DNA of 64,000 nt from Clostridium sp. (GTDB lineage: Bacteria > Bacillota > Clostridia > Clostridiales > Clostridiaceae): assembly GCA_029257045.1 (NCBI GenBank), contig JARIDB010000081.1:1-64000 (forward strand), given 5' to 3'. Below are positions 17,891-26,333 of the stretch, one piece after another (the first letter of the stretch is position 1; every line of letters begins with the position of its first letter). Position numbers and translations under genes: made by a program. The notes under the pieces are model-generated. The model saw only the letters and a list, made by a program, of their open reading frames with translations. It did not search any database and was not told the origin of the DNA.

Positions 17891-17935
17891 ATAAAAAAGG
17901 TTTAATAATAAAATAAATTTAAAAATAAATTGAAG

Positions 17936-17983
17936 AAAAGACTTCCTATATTTAGAGATTATCTATTTATAAGAAGTCTTTTT
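17936..17983. terminator. bidirectional terminator between convergent genes
   Basis: AAAAGACTTC pairs with GAAGTCTTTTT around an AT-rich loop; the tail is T-rich on the plus strand and also T-rich when read on the minus strand. Confidence 0.65.
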
Positions 17984-17985
17984 AC

Positions 17986-18405
17986 TTAAATAAAGCCCTT
18001 ATTCTTCATTGCTTCTTTGTTTGTAAAGTAGGCCATACCAGTCTTCATCATATCAAAGCCAAGATTTTCGTAGAATCCTATCTTATTTGAATTTGCATAT
18101 AAAATATAGCTACAAGTTGGATATTTATTAATTAAGGTTTGAATAATAACTTTACCAAGACCATAACCTTGATAAGATGGAAGTACAGCTATATCATAAA
18201 TAGATCCGTTTTTTATAGTGTCACAAAGAGCCCTACCAAGCCCTATTAATTTCTCATCATCAAAAAGAAAGACTTTTGACTGACTGTTTGAAAATGAAAT
18301 TTTATGACCTTCTGCATCCATATATCCCATACCACATTCTTTTAATATATTAACTACTTCTTCAAAATCAATATTTTTATCATTTTCTTTTATAATTAAA
18401 TTCAT
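17986..18405 (-). CDS. GNAT-family N-acetyltransferase
   Basis: This is a 139-residue single-domain GNAT protein. The acetyl-CoA-binding motif A is clear: IYDIAVLPSYQGYGLGKVII (about 69-88), matching V-x-P-x-x-Q/R-x-x-G-x-G/A. Motif B is NKIGFYENLGF (about 107-117), ending MMKTGMAYF. The acceptor is unknown (amine, amino acid or antibiotic). GAGGTGAT precedes the ATG. No operon partner; it is transcribed toward the amidase terminator. Confidence 0.85.
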   Translation of the reverse strand: MNLIIKENDKNIDFEEVVNILKECGMGYMDAEGHKISFSNSQSKVFLFDDEKLIGLGRALCDTIKNGSIYDIAVLPSYQGYGLGKVIIQTLINKYPTCSYILYANSNKIGFYENLGFDMMKTGMAYFTNKEAMKNKGFI

Positions 18406-18526
18406 ATAATCACCTCTTATTTTAACGTTAAGGAGAATTATAACATAAAAATTAAAAAAGCAATAAGGTTAGTTGTTGGAGTAAATTCTTTGGGGAAATT
18501 CAACTGTATTTACGTTGAATTCTAAT

Positions 18527-19564
18527 TTAATTATAGTCTTTAAAGCCAGTTAAGTTTTTATTATCCATTTGACCTATAGAAGTATTTAAATTTCCATTTT
18601 TTAAAAAAGTTACTGAGTCAACTTCAAAAAAACTATTATAATAAAATAAGTTAACAATTTCATATGTCTTCATAAGAGAGCCAGCGGAAGAATTGGTTTG
18701 AGGATCGTCAAAAAACACAGCATTTAAATCAATATAAGCGACTCTATTTTCTATATAAACATTATTAACTATAGTTCCTTTTGGTATTGAGCTGCTTAAA
18801 TTTATAGATTTTTCTACTAAAGTCTTTAAGTCTAAGGTTTCAATGCTAGCTACTTTTTCTTCTATTATATCAAAGCCATCTGCATTTTTATTACCTTTAT
18901 AAAAGTAAATTATACCGTCAGTTCTTTCGTTAATATATTTAGGAATATCATTGTCAGAATAAAACTTATCATTATAAGTTGGTTTTGTTACTGAAGTATC
19001 TATTAGTCCATAACCTATAAAACCTGTATTAGACATAATACCAATAGTTTCAGATTCTTCACCATCTATTAAAAATTTAACTTTGTCAACTTCTAAAACC
19101 TTATTATAGTAAAGAACATTTACTATTGAGTAAATTTTTATGACACTTGCTGATGAGGAGTTAGTATTTGGGTCTTCAGAGAAAAGATTATTTACATCCA
19201 CATAAGCAATTTTATTATCTACAGTTATAGAATTTATAACTGTACCTTTAGGTACTAAAGAACTTAATTCTATTTCTTTTTCAACAATAGCTTTTAAGTT
19301 GGAAACATCATTAATCTTTTCTTCGATTATATCAAAGCCATCTGCATTAGAGTTTGAGACATAAAAGTAAAGTGTACCATCAGTTTTATTATTAATATAT
19401 TCACTATTATCAGTAACTACTTTTTTATTTTCTTTGACTTCTTCAATTGAAGTTTCTTTATGTCCATTAGTAATATTACCATTATTATTTATTGATTTAT
19501 TTTCACAAGAAACAAATAATAAAATAAATAGAGGTAAAATAAATAATAAAGATCTTTTAATCAT
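18527..19564 (-). CDS. lipoprotein with two GerMN (spore/germination) domains
   Basis: This is a 345-residue exported lipoprotein. The signal peptide MIKRSLLFILPLFILLFVSC ends in a lipobox with Cys20. After an Asn/Lys-rich linker come two tandem GerMN-type domains at about 60-175 and 220-335. Both share LYFYVSNSNADGFDIIEEK-like openings, a VPKGT turn, AYVDVN/AYIDLN and a final VDKV/VDSV strand. GerMN domains occur in GerM and related sporulation, germination and cell-wall proteins. The two halves are clearly a duplication. TAGGAGTG precedes the ATG. It is single and divergent from pgi. A role on the outer face of the membrane in spore envelope assembly is inferred. Confidence 0.85.
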   Translation of the reverse strand: MIKRSLLFILPLFILLFVSCENKSINNNGNITNGHKETSIEEVKENKKVVTDNSEYINNKTDGTLYFYVSNSNADGFDIIEEKINDVSNLKAIVEKEIELSSLVPKGTVINSITVDNKIAYVDVNNLFSEDPNTNSSSASVIKIYSIVNVLYYNKVLEVDKVKFLIDGEESETIGIMSNTGFIGYGLIDTSVTKPTYNDKFYSDNDIPKYINERTDGIIYFYKGNKNADGFDIIEEKVASIETLDLKTLVEKSINLSSSIPKGTIVNNVYIENRVAYIDLNAVFFDDPQTNSSAGSLMKTYEIVNLFYYNSFFEVDSVTFLKNGNLNTSIGQMDNKNLTGFKDYN

Positions 19565-19789
19565 ATTATCACTCCTAAACTAAATTTAATATTATTATAA
19601 CACTTTATTGCCAGAAAGTAGAAGTAATCATGATAATACTATAAGAAGTTATTATATGTTTACCTTTTTATGAATAATAATAAAAATTTTTTGTATAGGA
19701 AAAAAATAAAGCATATATTTGTAAATATGTTATAATGTAAAAGAATTAAAAGATAAAAATAACTCAATGAAACACTTGGAGGTATGAAG

Positions 19790-21142
19790 ATGAATAAAGG
19801 ATTAAGACTAGACTTATCTAAAGTTGAACCTTATGCAAAGATTCAAGAATTAGATTATATGGAAGCAATGGTTAAGGGTGCACATGAAACTCTTCATAAC
19901 AAATCAGGAGCAGGAAATGATTTTTTAGGATGGTTAGACTTACCTGTTAACTATGATAAAGATGAATTTAAAAGAATTAAAGATGCGTCAGAAAGAATAA
20001 AGAAAAATTCAGATGTTCTAATAGTTATAGGAATTGGTGGATCATATCTTGGAGCAAGAGCTGCAATAGAAGCGTTAAATAACAATTTCTACAATATTTT
20101 AGGAAATAATAAAAGAAAAACTCCAAAGGTATTCTTTGTAGGTAACAACATAAGTTCAACTTACTTAGCAGATCTTTTAGAAGCTATAGATGGATTAGAC
20201 ATAAGTGTAAATGTTATTTCAAAATCAGGAACTACTACAGAACCTGCAATAGCATTTAGAATATTTAAGGACTATATGGAAAAAAAATATGGTATTGAAG
20301 GTTCAAAGGAAAGAATCTTTGCTACAACAGATAAGAGTAGAGGTGCTTTAAAATCTTTAGCAGATGAAGTTGGATATGAAACTTTCGTTATTCCGGATGA
20401 TGTTGGTGGAAGATTTTCAGTTTTAACTGCAGTAGGTTTGTTACCAATAGCAGTAGCTGGTATAAATATCGATGAAATAATGGAAGGTGCAGCTGCAGCT
20501 AGAGAAAATTATGCTACAGAAGACCTTAAAAATAATGATTGCTATAAATATGCAGCAATGAGAAATGTTTTATACAATAAGGGAAAAGGAATTGAAGTTT
20601 TAGTTAACTACGAGCCAAACCTACACTACTTTAATGAATGGTGGAAACAATTATATGGAGAATCAGAAGGAAAAGACAACAAGGGATTATTCCCAGCGGC
20701 TGTTGATTTCTCAACTGACTTACATTCAATGGGTCAATACATTCAAGAAGGAAGAAGAGATTTATTCGAAACTGTTATAAATGTAGAAAATGCTAAAAAA
20801 GAAATGAAGATTGAAAAAGCTAAGGGTGATTTAGATGGACTTAACTTCTTAGCTGGAAAAACTATGGACTTTGTTAACAAACAAGCATTTAGAGGAACCT
20901 TACTTGCTCATAACGATGGTGGAGTTCCAAATATGATATTAAATGTACCAGAATTATCAGCTTACTACTTTGGATATATGGTTTACTTCTTTGAAAAGGC
21001 TTGTGCTGTAAGTGGATACATGTTAGGAATTAATCCATTTGATCAACCAGGAGTTGAAGCTTATAAGAAAAACATGTTTGCTTTACTTGGAAAACCAGGA
21101 TATGAAGAATTAAAATCAAACTTAGAAGCAAAATTAAGATAA
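19790..21142 (+). CDS. pgi: glucose-6-phosphate isomerase
   Basis: This 450-residue enzyme interconverts glucose-6-phosphate and fructose-6-phosphate in glycolysis. Signatures are the sugar-phosphate-binding [18 protein letters not shown] (about 80-97), the SIS-domain [11 protein letters not shown] (about 145-155), [16 protein letters not shown] (PGI signature 1) and the C-terminal [12 protein letters not shown] (signature 2). The length matches the Gram-positive form. The second ATG was chosen: it is 7 nt after GGAGG, whereas the first ATG, two codons earlier, is only 1 nt after it. The next gene starts 1 nt after the stop codon and may be translationally coupled. Confidence 0.95.
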   Translation: MNKGLRLDLSKVEPYAKIQELDYMEAMVKGAHETLHNKSGAGNDFLGWLDLPVNYDKDEFKRIKDASERIKKNSDVLIVIGIGGSYLGARAAIEALNNNFYNILGNNKRKTPKVFFVGNNISSTYLADLLEAIDGLDISVNVISKSGTTTEPAIAFRIFKDYMEKKYGIEGSKERIFATTDKSRGALKSLADEVGYETFVIPDDVGGRFSVLTAVGLLPIAVAGINIDEIMEGAAAARENYATEDLKNNDCYKYAAMRNVLYNKGKGIEVLVNYEPNLHYFNEWWKQLYGESEGKDNKGLFPAAVDFSTDLHSMGQYIQEGRRDLFETVINVENAKKEMKIEKAKGDLDGLNFLAGKTMDFVNKQAFRGTLLAHNDGGVPNMILNVPELSAYYFGYMVYFFEKACAVSGYMLGINPFDQPGVEAYKKNMFALLGKPGYEELKSNLEAKLR

Positions 21143-21143
21143 T

Positions 21144-21587
21144 ATGAGAATTATAGTAGATGGAGATGCCTGCCCAGGTATCTCTATTATCTCAAAAATA
21201 TCGAAAACTTATGATCTAGAACTTATAGTGTACTGTGATATTCATCATTATATAAATTTAGATTATGGAGTAGTTAAAGTTGTTGATAGTGGTTTTCAAA
21301 GTGTAGATATGTATGTTGTTAATGAGTGTAAGTCAAATGATGTAGTAATAAGTCAAGATTACGGGGTTGCAGCAATTTGTTTAGGTAAAAAGGCACATTT
21401 AATAAATCCAAAAGGATATTATTATACTGAGGAAAACATAGATAGAATGCTAGAAGAAAGGCATATGTCCCAGAAGATAAGAAGAGCTGGAGGAAGAACC
21501 TCAAATGCTAAAAAAAGAACTAAAGAAGATGACCTAAGGCTTGAAAAGAATTTAATAAAGTTAATAGAATGTAATTTAAAAGGATAA
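21144..21587 (+). CDS. YaiI/YqxD family protein (UPF0178, DUF188)
   Basis: This is a 147-residue protein of the YaiI/YqxD family. It shows the PIN-like conserved acidic residues in MRIIVDGDACP (1-11) and VISQDYGVAAICLGKKAHLINPKG (about 69-92). The basic, conserved segment RRAGGRTSNAKKRT lies near the C-terminus. The fold is nuclease-like (PIN/NYN superfamily), but the biochemical role is not established. It begins immediately after pgi without its own clear ribosome site, so it probably relies on coupling. A terminator follows, its stem overlapping the stop codon. Confidence 0.88.
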   Translation: MRIIVDGDACPGISIISKISKTYDLELIVYCDIHHYINLDYGVVKVVDSGFQSVDMYVVNECKSNDVVISQDYGVAAICLGKKAHLINPKGYYYTEENIDRMLEERHMSQKIRRAGGRTSNAKKRTKEDDLRLEKNLIKLIECNLKG

Positions 21588-21625
21588 ACTGTAGAAAAAT
21601 ACCTAATAGTTTATCCTTATTTTTA
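21579..21625 (+). terminator. pgi-yqxD terminator
   Basis: AAGGATAAACT pairs with AGTTTATCCTT around a 17-nt loop, followed by ATTTTTAT. The left arm includes the stop codon of the preceding gene. Confidence 0.75.
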
Positions 21626-21646
21626 TATATAGGCGACAAATTTCGT

Positions 21647-21675
21647 TTAATATTTTCTTGTAAAAACTGTATAAT
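21647..21675 (+). promoter_or_regulatory. possible promoter of the Y_Y_Y protein gene
   Basis: TATAAT at 21670-21675 with a weak TTAATA 17 nt upstream. It is the only good -10 box between the upstream terminator and the gene. Confidence 0.45.
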
Positions 21676-21714
21676 GGTATTATGTAAAATAAAGGGAAAT
21701 AGGGTGTGGAATAT

Positions 21715-23883
21715 ATGAGTGAATTACTAATAACATTTGATAAAGAAAGTCCATCAAAAATTGATGAAAAAATTAGCATAAAAGTAATATCTGATAATAA
21801 AGAAACCTTAGAGTATAAGTTTTTAGAAGGAGTTCAAGGAGAAAGAAACTTAATATGGAAACATATACAAGATTTTTCAAATAAAGATGAATGTGAATGG
21901 AATCCTATAAAAGCTGGGGATTATATGATAATGGTTCAATGTAAAGATAAAAAAACAAATAAGGTTAGTAATGAAAGAGTAAGTTATAAGATTAAGGAAA
22001 TAGATAATGAAATACCTGTTAAAGATGGTGAAATAATTATTAATGAAGAAGAAATAAATAATAAAGAAGAGGGCAATAGCAAAGAAGAAATAATTAATAC
22101 ACAAAAAATAAATAATAATGATATAGAAAATAATGATATGGATAATGTTATGGAAGAAAATAAAAGTATAATAAATAAAGTAATAATAGACAGAGATTCT
22201 ATAATAGTAGGAGAAAAGATAAATATTGAAATTCTAACAGAAGAAAAAGATATTCTTTATAGATTTTTACTACAAGGGAAACAAGGTTGGGAAGTTCTAA
22301 AGGACTATAGCTTAAGCAATAAGCTTTCTTATACAACTATTAAAGAGGGAAAAAACGGGATTTTAATAGAATGTAAAAGATTAGATTCTAAAGAACAAGT
22401 TGAGGATTTCAAAAGAATTGAATTTGAAGTGAAAAAACAACCTAAAATAGAAATAAAGGATTTTAAATGTCTTTCAGAAAAGATATTAATAAATAAAGAA
22501 TTAATATTTAAGATTATATCTTCCTGCAGTGAAACAAGAACTTTACTTTATAAGTTTTTAAAGATAGATAATAAAGGTAGAATTAGTTGTATTCAAGATT
22601 ATTCAACTAAAAATTCAGTTTCATTTTATGAAAAGGAAAAGGGCGAGTATAAGATTTTATGTTTAGTAAAGGATATCTTTTCACATAAGGACTATGATGA
22701 CAGAGCTTATATTATGTACGAAGTTAAGCCTTATGAAGAAATAAAGATAAAAAACTTTTCCTCAGATTTAAGTGAGAGGCAACTATCAGGAACAGAAATA
22801 GAATTAAAAGGCCATGCTGTTGGAGGAAATGAGGTTCAATATAGATTTATTGTTGAAGGGCCAGTAGCAGAGGATACAGGATATAGAAGGTTAAACACCT
22901 TTAACTGGGAAACTAAGGCTGAAGGAGAATATAAAATTACTCTTAAAGTTAAGGACTTATCTTATGAAGGTGAGTATGAAGATAGAAAGACTATTAATTT
23001 TAATATAGCTAAAAAGGTAGATAAGGCTGTAAAGATATTAGATGTTATTACTACAAAAAGAAAAGGTTGTATAAAAAATGAACCTATAAACATAAAGGTT
23101 AAGGCTGAAGGTGGAAGTGAACTTCAATATTCCTTTGTTGTGTACAAAGATGGAGAAGAAAAAGAAAAATTAGATTATGGAATAACTAATTGGATTAACT
23201 TTACTCCAGAAGAAAGTGGTGAATATGAATTTGAAATTAGAATTTTAGATAAATATTCAAATAGGGAGTATGATGCCCATGAATTTATATACTTTAAAGT
23301 GCGGGATTATCAAGCCGGAGAAATAGATTACGTGCTTTTAAATCCAAGAGAAAGTTATTTAGTTGGAGATAAGATTGAAGTCGAATGTATTGTTCAAAAT
23401 ACAAAAAGTACATTACTTAGATATGTTACAAAAATAAATGGTTATGAAGTTGAAGATACAGGATATATTAATGAAAAAAAGATAAAATTAATGCCAAAGT
23501 CGCCAGGAAAATATACTTTTGAGATTTATGCTAAAAATATATTATGTAATGAAGATTATGATAGCAAAAAAGAATTATCAATTTATGTACAAGATGCTAC
23601 AGCTATTACAGATACTAAAATTAAAATTAATAAAGATGTAATTGAAGCTAATAGAGAAGTTAACTTTGAAGTTACAAGCAATGGAGGTAAAGATGTATGT
23701 TATGAATTTTATATAATGGAAAAGGAAAATTGGGTTAGAGTTCAAAAATATAGTAAGAAAAATTATTATACATTCTTGCCTTTTGTAAAAGGAAAATATA
23801 GAGTATTAGTTCTTAGTAAAAGTTTCTATAAGAAAGTAAATTATGAAGATTATACTACAGTAGAATTTGAGGTAATACCTTAA
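21715..23883 (+). CDS. large protein of tandem triple-tyrosine (Y_Y_Y) beta-sandwich repeats
   Basis: This is a 722-residue acidic protein made of about seven repeats of roughly 90-95 residues. Each has a core LxYKFLxxxxG...V/LxDYS...F/WxPxxxGxYxIxxxxKD, the pattern of the clostridial triple-tyrosine (Y_Y_Y) motif domains. An Asn/Glu/Lys-rich linker (about 110-155) separates repeat 1 from repeat 2. I see no signal peptide, LPXTG or membrane segment. Such beta domains usually bind carbohydrate or protein partners. The next gene, 53 nt downstream, encodes a lytic transglycosylase, so a wall-related role is suggested. The ATG at 21715 (AGGG 10 nt upstream) or a GTG three codons earlier could be the start. 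Confidence 0.75.
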   Translation: MSELLITFDKESPSKIDEKISIKVISDNKETLEYKFLEGVQGERNLIWKHIQDFSNKDECEWNPIKAGDYMIMVQCKDKKTNKVSNERVSYKIKEIDNEIPVKDGEIIINEEEINNKEEGNSKEEIINTQKINNNDIENNDMDNVMEENKSIINKVIIDRDSIIVGEKINIEILTEEKDILYRFLLQGKQGWEVLKDYSLSNKLSYTTIKEGKNGILIECKRLDSKEQVEDFKRIEFEVKKQPKIEIKDFKCLSEKILINKELIFKIISSCSETRTLLYKFLKIDNKGRISCIQDYSTKNSVSFYEKEKGEYKILCLVKDIFSHKDYDDRAYIMYEVKPYEEIKIKNFSSDLSERQLSGTEIELKGHAVGGNEVQYRFIVEGPVAEDTGYRRLNTFNWETKAEGEYKITLKVKDLSYEGEYEDRKTINFNIAKKVDKAVKILDVITTKRKGCIKNEPINIKVKAEGGSELQYSFVVYKDGEEKEKLDYGITNWINFTPEESGEYEFEIRILDKYSNREYDAHEFIYFKVRDYQAGEIDYVLLNPRESYLVGDKIEVECIVQNTKSTLLRYVTKINGYEVEDTGYINEKKIKLMPKSPGKYTFEIYAKNILCNEDYDSKKELSIYVQDATAITDTKIKINKDVIEANREVNFEVTSNGGKDVCYEFYIMEKENWVRVQKYSKKNYYTFLPFVKGKYRVLVLSKSFYKKVNYEDYTTVEFEVIP

Positions 23884-23936
23884 GGATGATAAATAATATA
23901 CGATAATATTAAAAACAATGTTTGGAGGTAGAAAAG

Positions 23937-24716
23937 TTGAAAATTCCAAAAGTTGAAGAATACATTGGCAGCATTGTAGGAAAACAAGTATTAAAAAAAG
24001 CTGCTGGAGATGGATATGAATTTGAAATCATATATGAAGCCTTGTTAAATAGCGAAGAAGATAATCCTTTAGGTAATATTATTAGTGGAAATGCTACTAA
24101 TAATATTGAAGAAAATTCAGATAATTCCAATTTAGTGATTAAGAGCTCAAATGGATTAAAGTTAGATGATATACCTTTAACATTAAGAAGCAAATCAATA
24201 GTTACAGGAGAAGTTTATTTAAAAGAAGCAAGTATTTCAGAGAATATTACTATAGAAGAAGTTAATTATTCTAATGTTGATAAGAACTTATCAATTTCAG
24301 GAGAAAATAGTGAAGAAATACAAGCAGCCATTGAAAAATATGCTAATAAGTATGGTGTAGATAAGAATCTTGTTTTAGCTATAATAAAGCAGGAATCAAA
24401 CTTTAATCCAAATGCAGAATCTACAGCAGGAGCTAAGGGGTTAATGCAACTTATGGATTTTAATTCAGAAGCTTATGGATTAACTAATCCATATGATATT
24501 AATCAAAATATTGAAGCTGGAATCAAACATATAAAGACATATTTAGGTAATTACAATGGGGATTTAGAAATGGCGTTAATGGCTTATAATGGAGGCCCGG
24601 GGACTATGCAAAATAGAGGGATTTCTTCATCAAAAGATTTATATAAAATGCCAAAAGAAACTCAAAAATATGTACCAAGTGTTTTAGCATATTATAATAG
24701 TTATAAAAATGCTTAA
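23937..24716 (+). CDS. lytic transglycosylase (SLT/LysM-less, GH23-type)
   Basis: This is a 259-residue protein. The C-terminal about 130 residues are an SLT domain: IEKYANKYGVDKNLVLAIIKQE with the catalytic Glu, then SNFNPNAESTAGAKGLMQLM, then MALMAYNGGPG and KETQKYVPSVLAYY. It would cleave the MurNAc-GlcNAc glycosidic bond with 1,6-anhydro product formation. The N-terminal about 115 residues are unrecognised and hydrophilic. No signal peptide is visible. The start is TTG, 8 nt after GGAGG; an apparent earlier TTG in frame overlaps the ribosome site. It is probably co-transcribed with the Y_Y_Y protein. A terminator follows about 100 nt downstream. Confidence 0.85.
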   Translation: MKIPKVEEYIGSIVGKQVLKKAAGDGYEFEIIYEALLNSEEDNPLGNIISGNATNNIEENSDNSNLVIKSSNGLKLDDIPLTLRSKSIVTGEVYLKEASISENITIEEVNYSNVDKNLSISGENSEEIQAAIEKYANKYGVDKNLVLAIIKQESNFNPNAESTAGAKGLMQLMDFNSEAYGLTNPYDINQNIEAGIKHIKTYLGNYNGDLEMALMAYNGGPGTMQNRGISSSKDLYKMPKETQKYVPSVLAYYNSYKNA

Positions 24717-24816
24717 AGTAAAATAATAATTATGTGATTATAAGTGAGGCTGAAAACAAAAATAGTATATAAAGTATTTTATGATGAATACTAATACTAC
24801 TATAATTTTAAATTAG

Positions 24817-24841
24817 AGGGCTGTGTCGACAGCCCTATTTT
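24817..24841 (+). terminator. terminator after transglycosylase gene
   Basis: GGGCTGT and ACAGCCC pair around a GTCG loop, followed by TATTTTTA. It resembles the hairpin at 1207-1232 in sequence. Confidence 0.75.
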
Positions 24842-25001
24842 TAATGTTTATAAAAGTTTAAAACTTATGATTACATAAAATATACTATTATATAGAAAAG
24901 TATAACCTAAAAGAGTTTTAGTGAAATCTAAATAATTGTTAATTAATAGATCTATATGATAAAATAAATAATAAGATAAAGTTAAGAAAGTAGGTACTTT
25001 A

Positions 25002-25718
25002 ATGGAAAGATTAGATAAAATCTTAGGAAACCTAGGCTATGGTTCAAGAAAAGAAATAAAACAAGCGGCAAGAAAAGGAACAATAGAAGTAAATGGAATT
25101 GTAGTTAAAGATAGTGGGGCACAAGTAGATCCGGAAACAGATAAAATTTTTGTGAATGGTGAGGAGATATTTTATAGAAAATATATATATCTTATGATGA
25201 ACAAACCAGATGGAGTTATTTCAGCAACATTTGATAATAGAGATGAAACTGTTATAGATTTATTAGAAGTAGAGCATCAAGTTTTTGATCCATTCCCAAT
25301 AGGAAGACTTGATAAAGATACTGTAGGACTTTTACTTTTAACAAATGATGGGGAACTTAATCATAGACTTATAGCACCAAAATGGAAAGTGGATAAGATT
25401 TATTATGCTAAGATAGATGCGAATATTACAGAGCGAGATATAGACAGGTTTAAAAAGGGGTTAACATTGGATGATGGATATACTTGCAAAGAAGCTGTAT
25501 TAGAAATAATAAAAGCTGGAGATGAAGAATCTGAGATAATGTTAACTATACAGGAAGGTAAATTCCACCAGGTTAAGAGAATGTTTGAAGCCTTAAACAA
25601 GAATGTTACATATTTAAAAAGATTAGAATTTGGTACCTTAAAGCTAGATGAAAACCTTGAAGAAGGTGAGTATAGAGAGCTTACAGAGGAAGAAGTTGCA
25701 ATTTTAAAAAGCTTTTAA
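25002..25718 (+). CDS. rsuA: 16S rRNA pseudouridine synthase, RsuA family
   Basis: This 238-residue protein has an N-terminal S4 RNA-binding domain (about 1-50; RLDKILGNLGYGSRKEIKQA). The RsuA/RluB catalytic domain follows, with NKPDGVISA (about 67-75) and the active-site loop FPIGRLDKDTVGLLLLTNDG (about 98-117), whose Asp is the nucleophile. A C-terminal EGKFHQVKRMFEA motif is also present. It converts a uridine in rRNA to pseudouridine; for RsuA this is position 516 of 16S rRNA. Members of the RsuA/RluB/RluF group are hard to separate by eye. The ribosome site (AAGTAGG) is moderate. Monocistronic. Confidence 0.88.
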   Translation: MERLDKILGNLGYGSRKEIKQAARKGTIEVNGIVVKDSGAQVDPETDKIFVNGEEIFYRKYIYLMMNKPDGVISATFDNRDETVIDLLEVEHQVFDPFPIGRLDKDTVGLLLLTNDGELNHRLIAPKWKVDKIYYAKIDANITERDIDRFKKGLTLDDGYTCKEAVLEIIKAGDEESEIMLTIQEGKFHQVKRMFEALNKNVTYLKRLEFGTLKLDENLEEGEYRELTEEEVAILKSF

Positions 25719-25962
25719 TTATTTAGGAAAGTATAATAACTTATCCACAAGATAAAGCTATTATAATTTCCATCCTCCAGTTATATGTTCACATTTTTAA
25801 CGAATGTTCTAAAAGGATGAAGGATTAACATTCATAATCCTTCATTAAGACAAGAATATTTATAAAATTCCTTGCAATTAAAATAAATATGAAATATAAT
25901 AACATTGCAAAGATAAATAGAAGGATAAATAGCCCCCTTTTTATTTATTGCTTATTGCTAAT

Positions 25963-25995
25963 GCGCAACCTGGCCCCAAGGGTTGCGCTTTTTTT
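25963..25995 (+). terminator. strong intrinsic terminator with no gene directly upstream
   Basis: GCGCAACC pairs with GGTTGCGC around a 10-nt loop rich in G and C (TGGCCCCAAG), followed by seven T. It is 245 nt after the rsuA stop and 340 nt before pcrA, so it may end a small RNA. Confidence 0.75.
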
Positions 25996-26273
25996 GCATA
26001 AAAATATAATTGTAATAAAAAAAGGTATATAAATCTCTTAGGCAAACAATTACAAAACGTTGAGATGTAAAATAAAGATAAAAGTGAAGGAAAACATTCA
26101 TTTTTATCTTTTTTTAAATTATATTATTCAAAAGTCTTATATTATTGAAGTTATTTATAAATAATGCAAATTAATTGAGTGAAGAAAATTAGGGAATAAT
26201 ATGAAGTGAAACTTATATAGAGTCACACCATTGTTATTTTCTGCTTTGCAGAGGATAGGAATTTTAAAGTGGC

Positions 26274-26304
26274 TAGACATCAGGCAAACTATGTATGATA
26301 TAAT
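26274..26304 (+). promoter_or_regulatory. possible pcrA promoter
   Basis: TATAAT (26299-26304) with TAGACA (26274-26279); the 19-nt spacer is longer than ideal. The transcript would start about 20 nt before the ribosome site. Confidence 0.4.
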
Positions 26305-26333
26305 ATTTTAGAGATATGAAAGGAGTCAAAAGG

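Larger units (their letters stand above)
25719..26333. other. 615-nt gene-free region with two strong hairpins upstream of pcrA
   Basis: The region contains a perfect 10-bp hairpin (TGAAGGATTA/TAATCCTTCA, 25818-25844), which may end the rsuA transcript although it lacks a T tract. A classic intrinsic terminator follows at 25963-25995. No convincing ORF lies between or after them. From about 26000 to 26270 I see only AT-rich DNA and a small TCTGC/GCAGA hairpin near 26240. Confidence 0.5.

Noticed and set aside
25845..25995. 6S RNA or signal recognition particle RNA
   Set aside because: I could not find their conserved cores; only a terminator and AT-rich sequence are evident.
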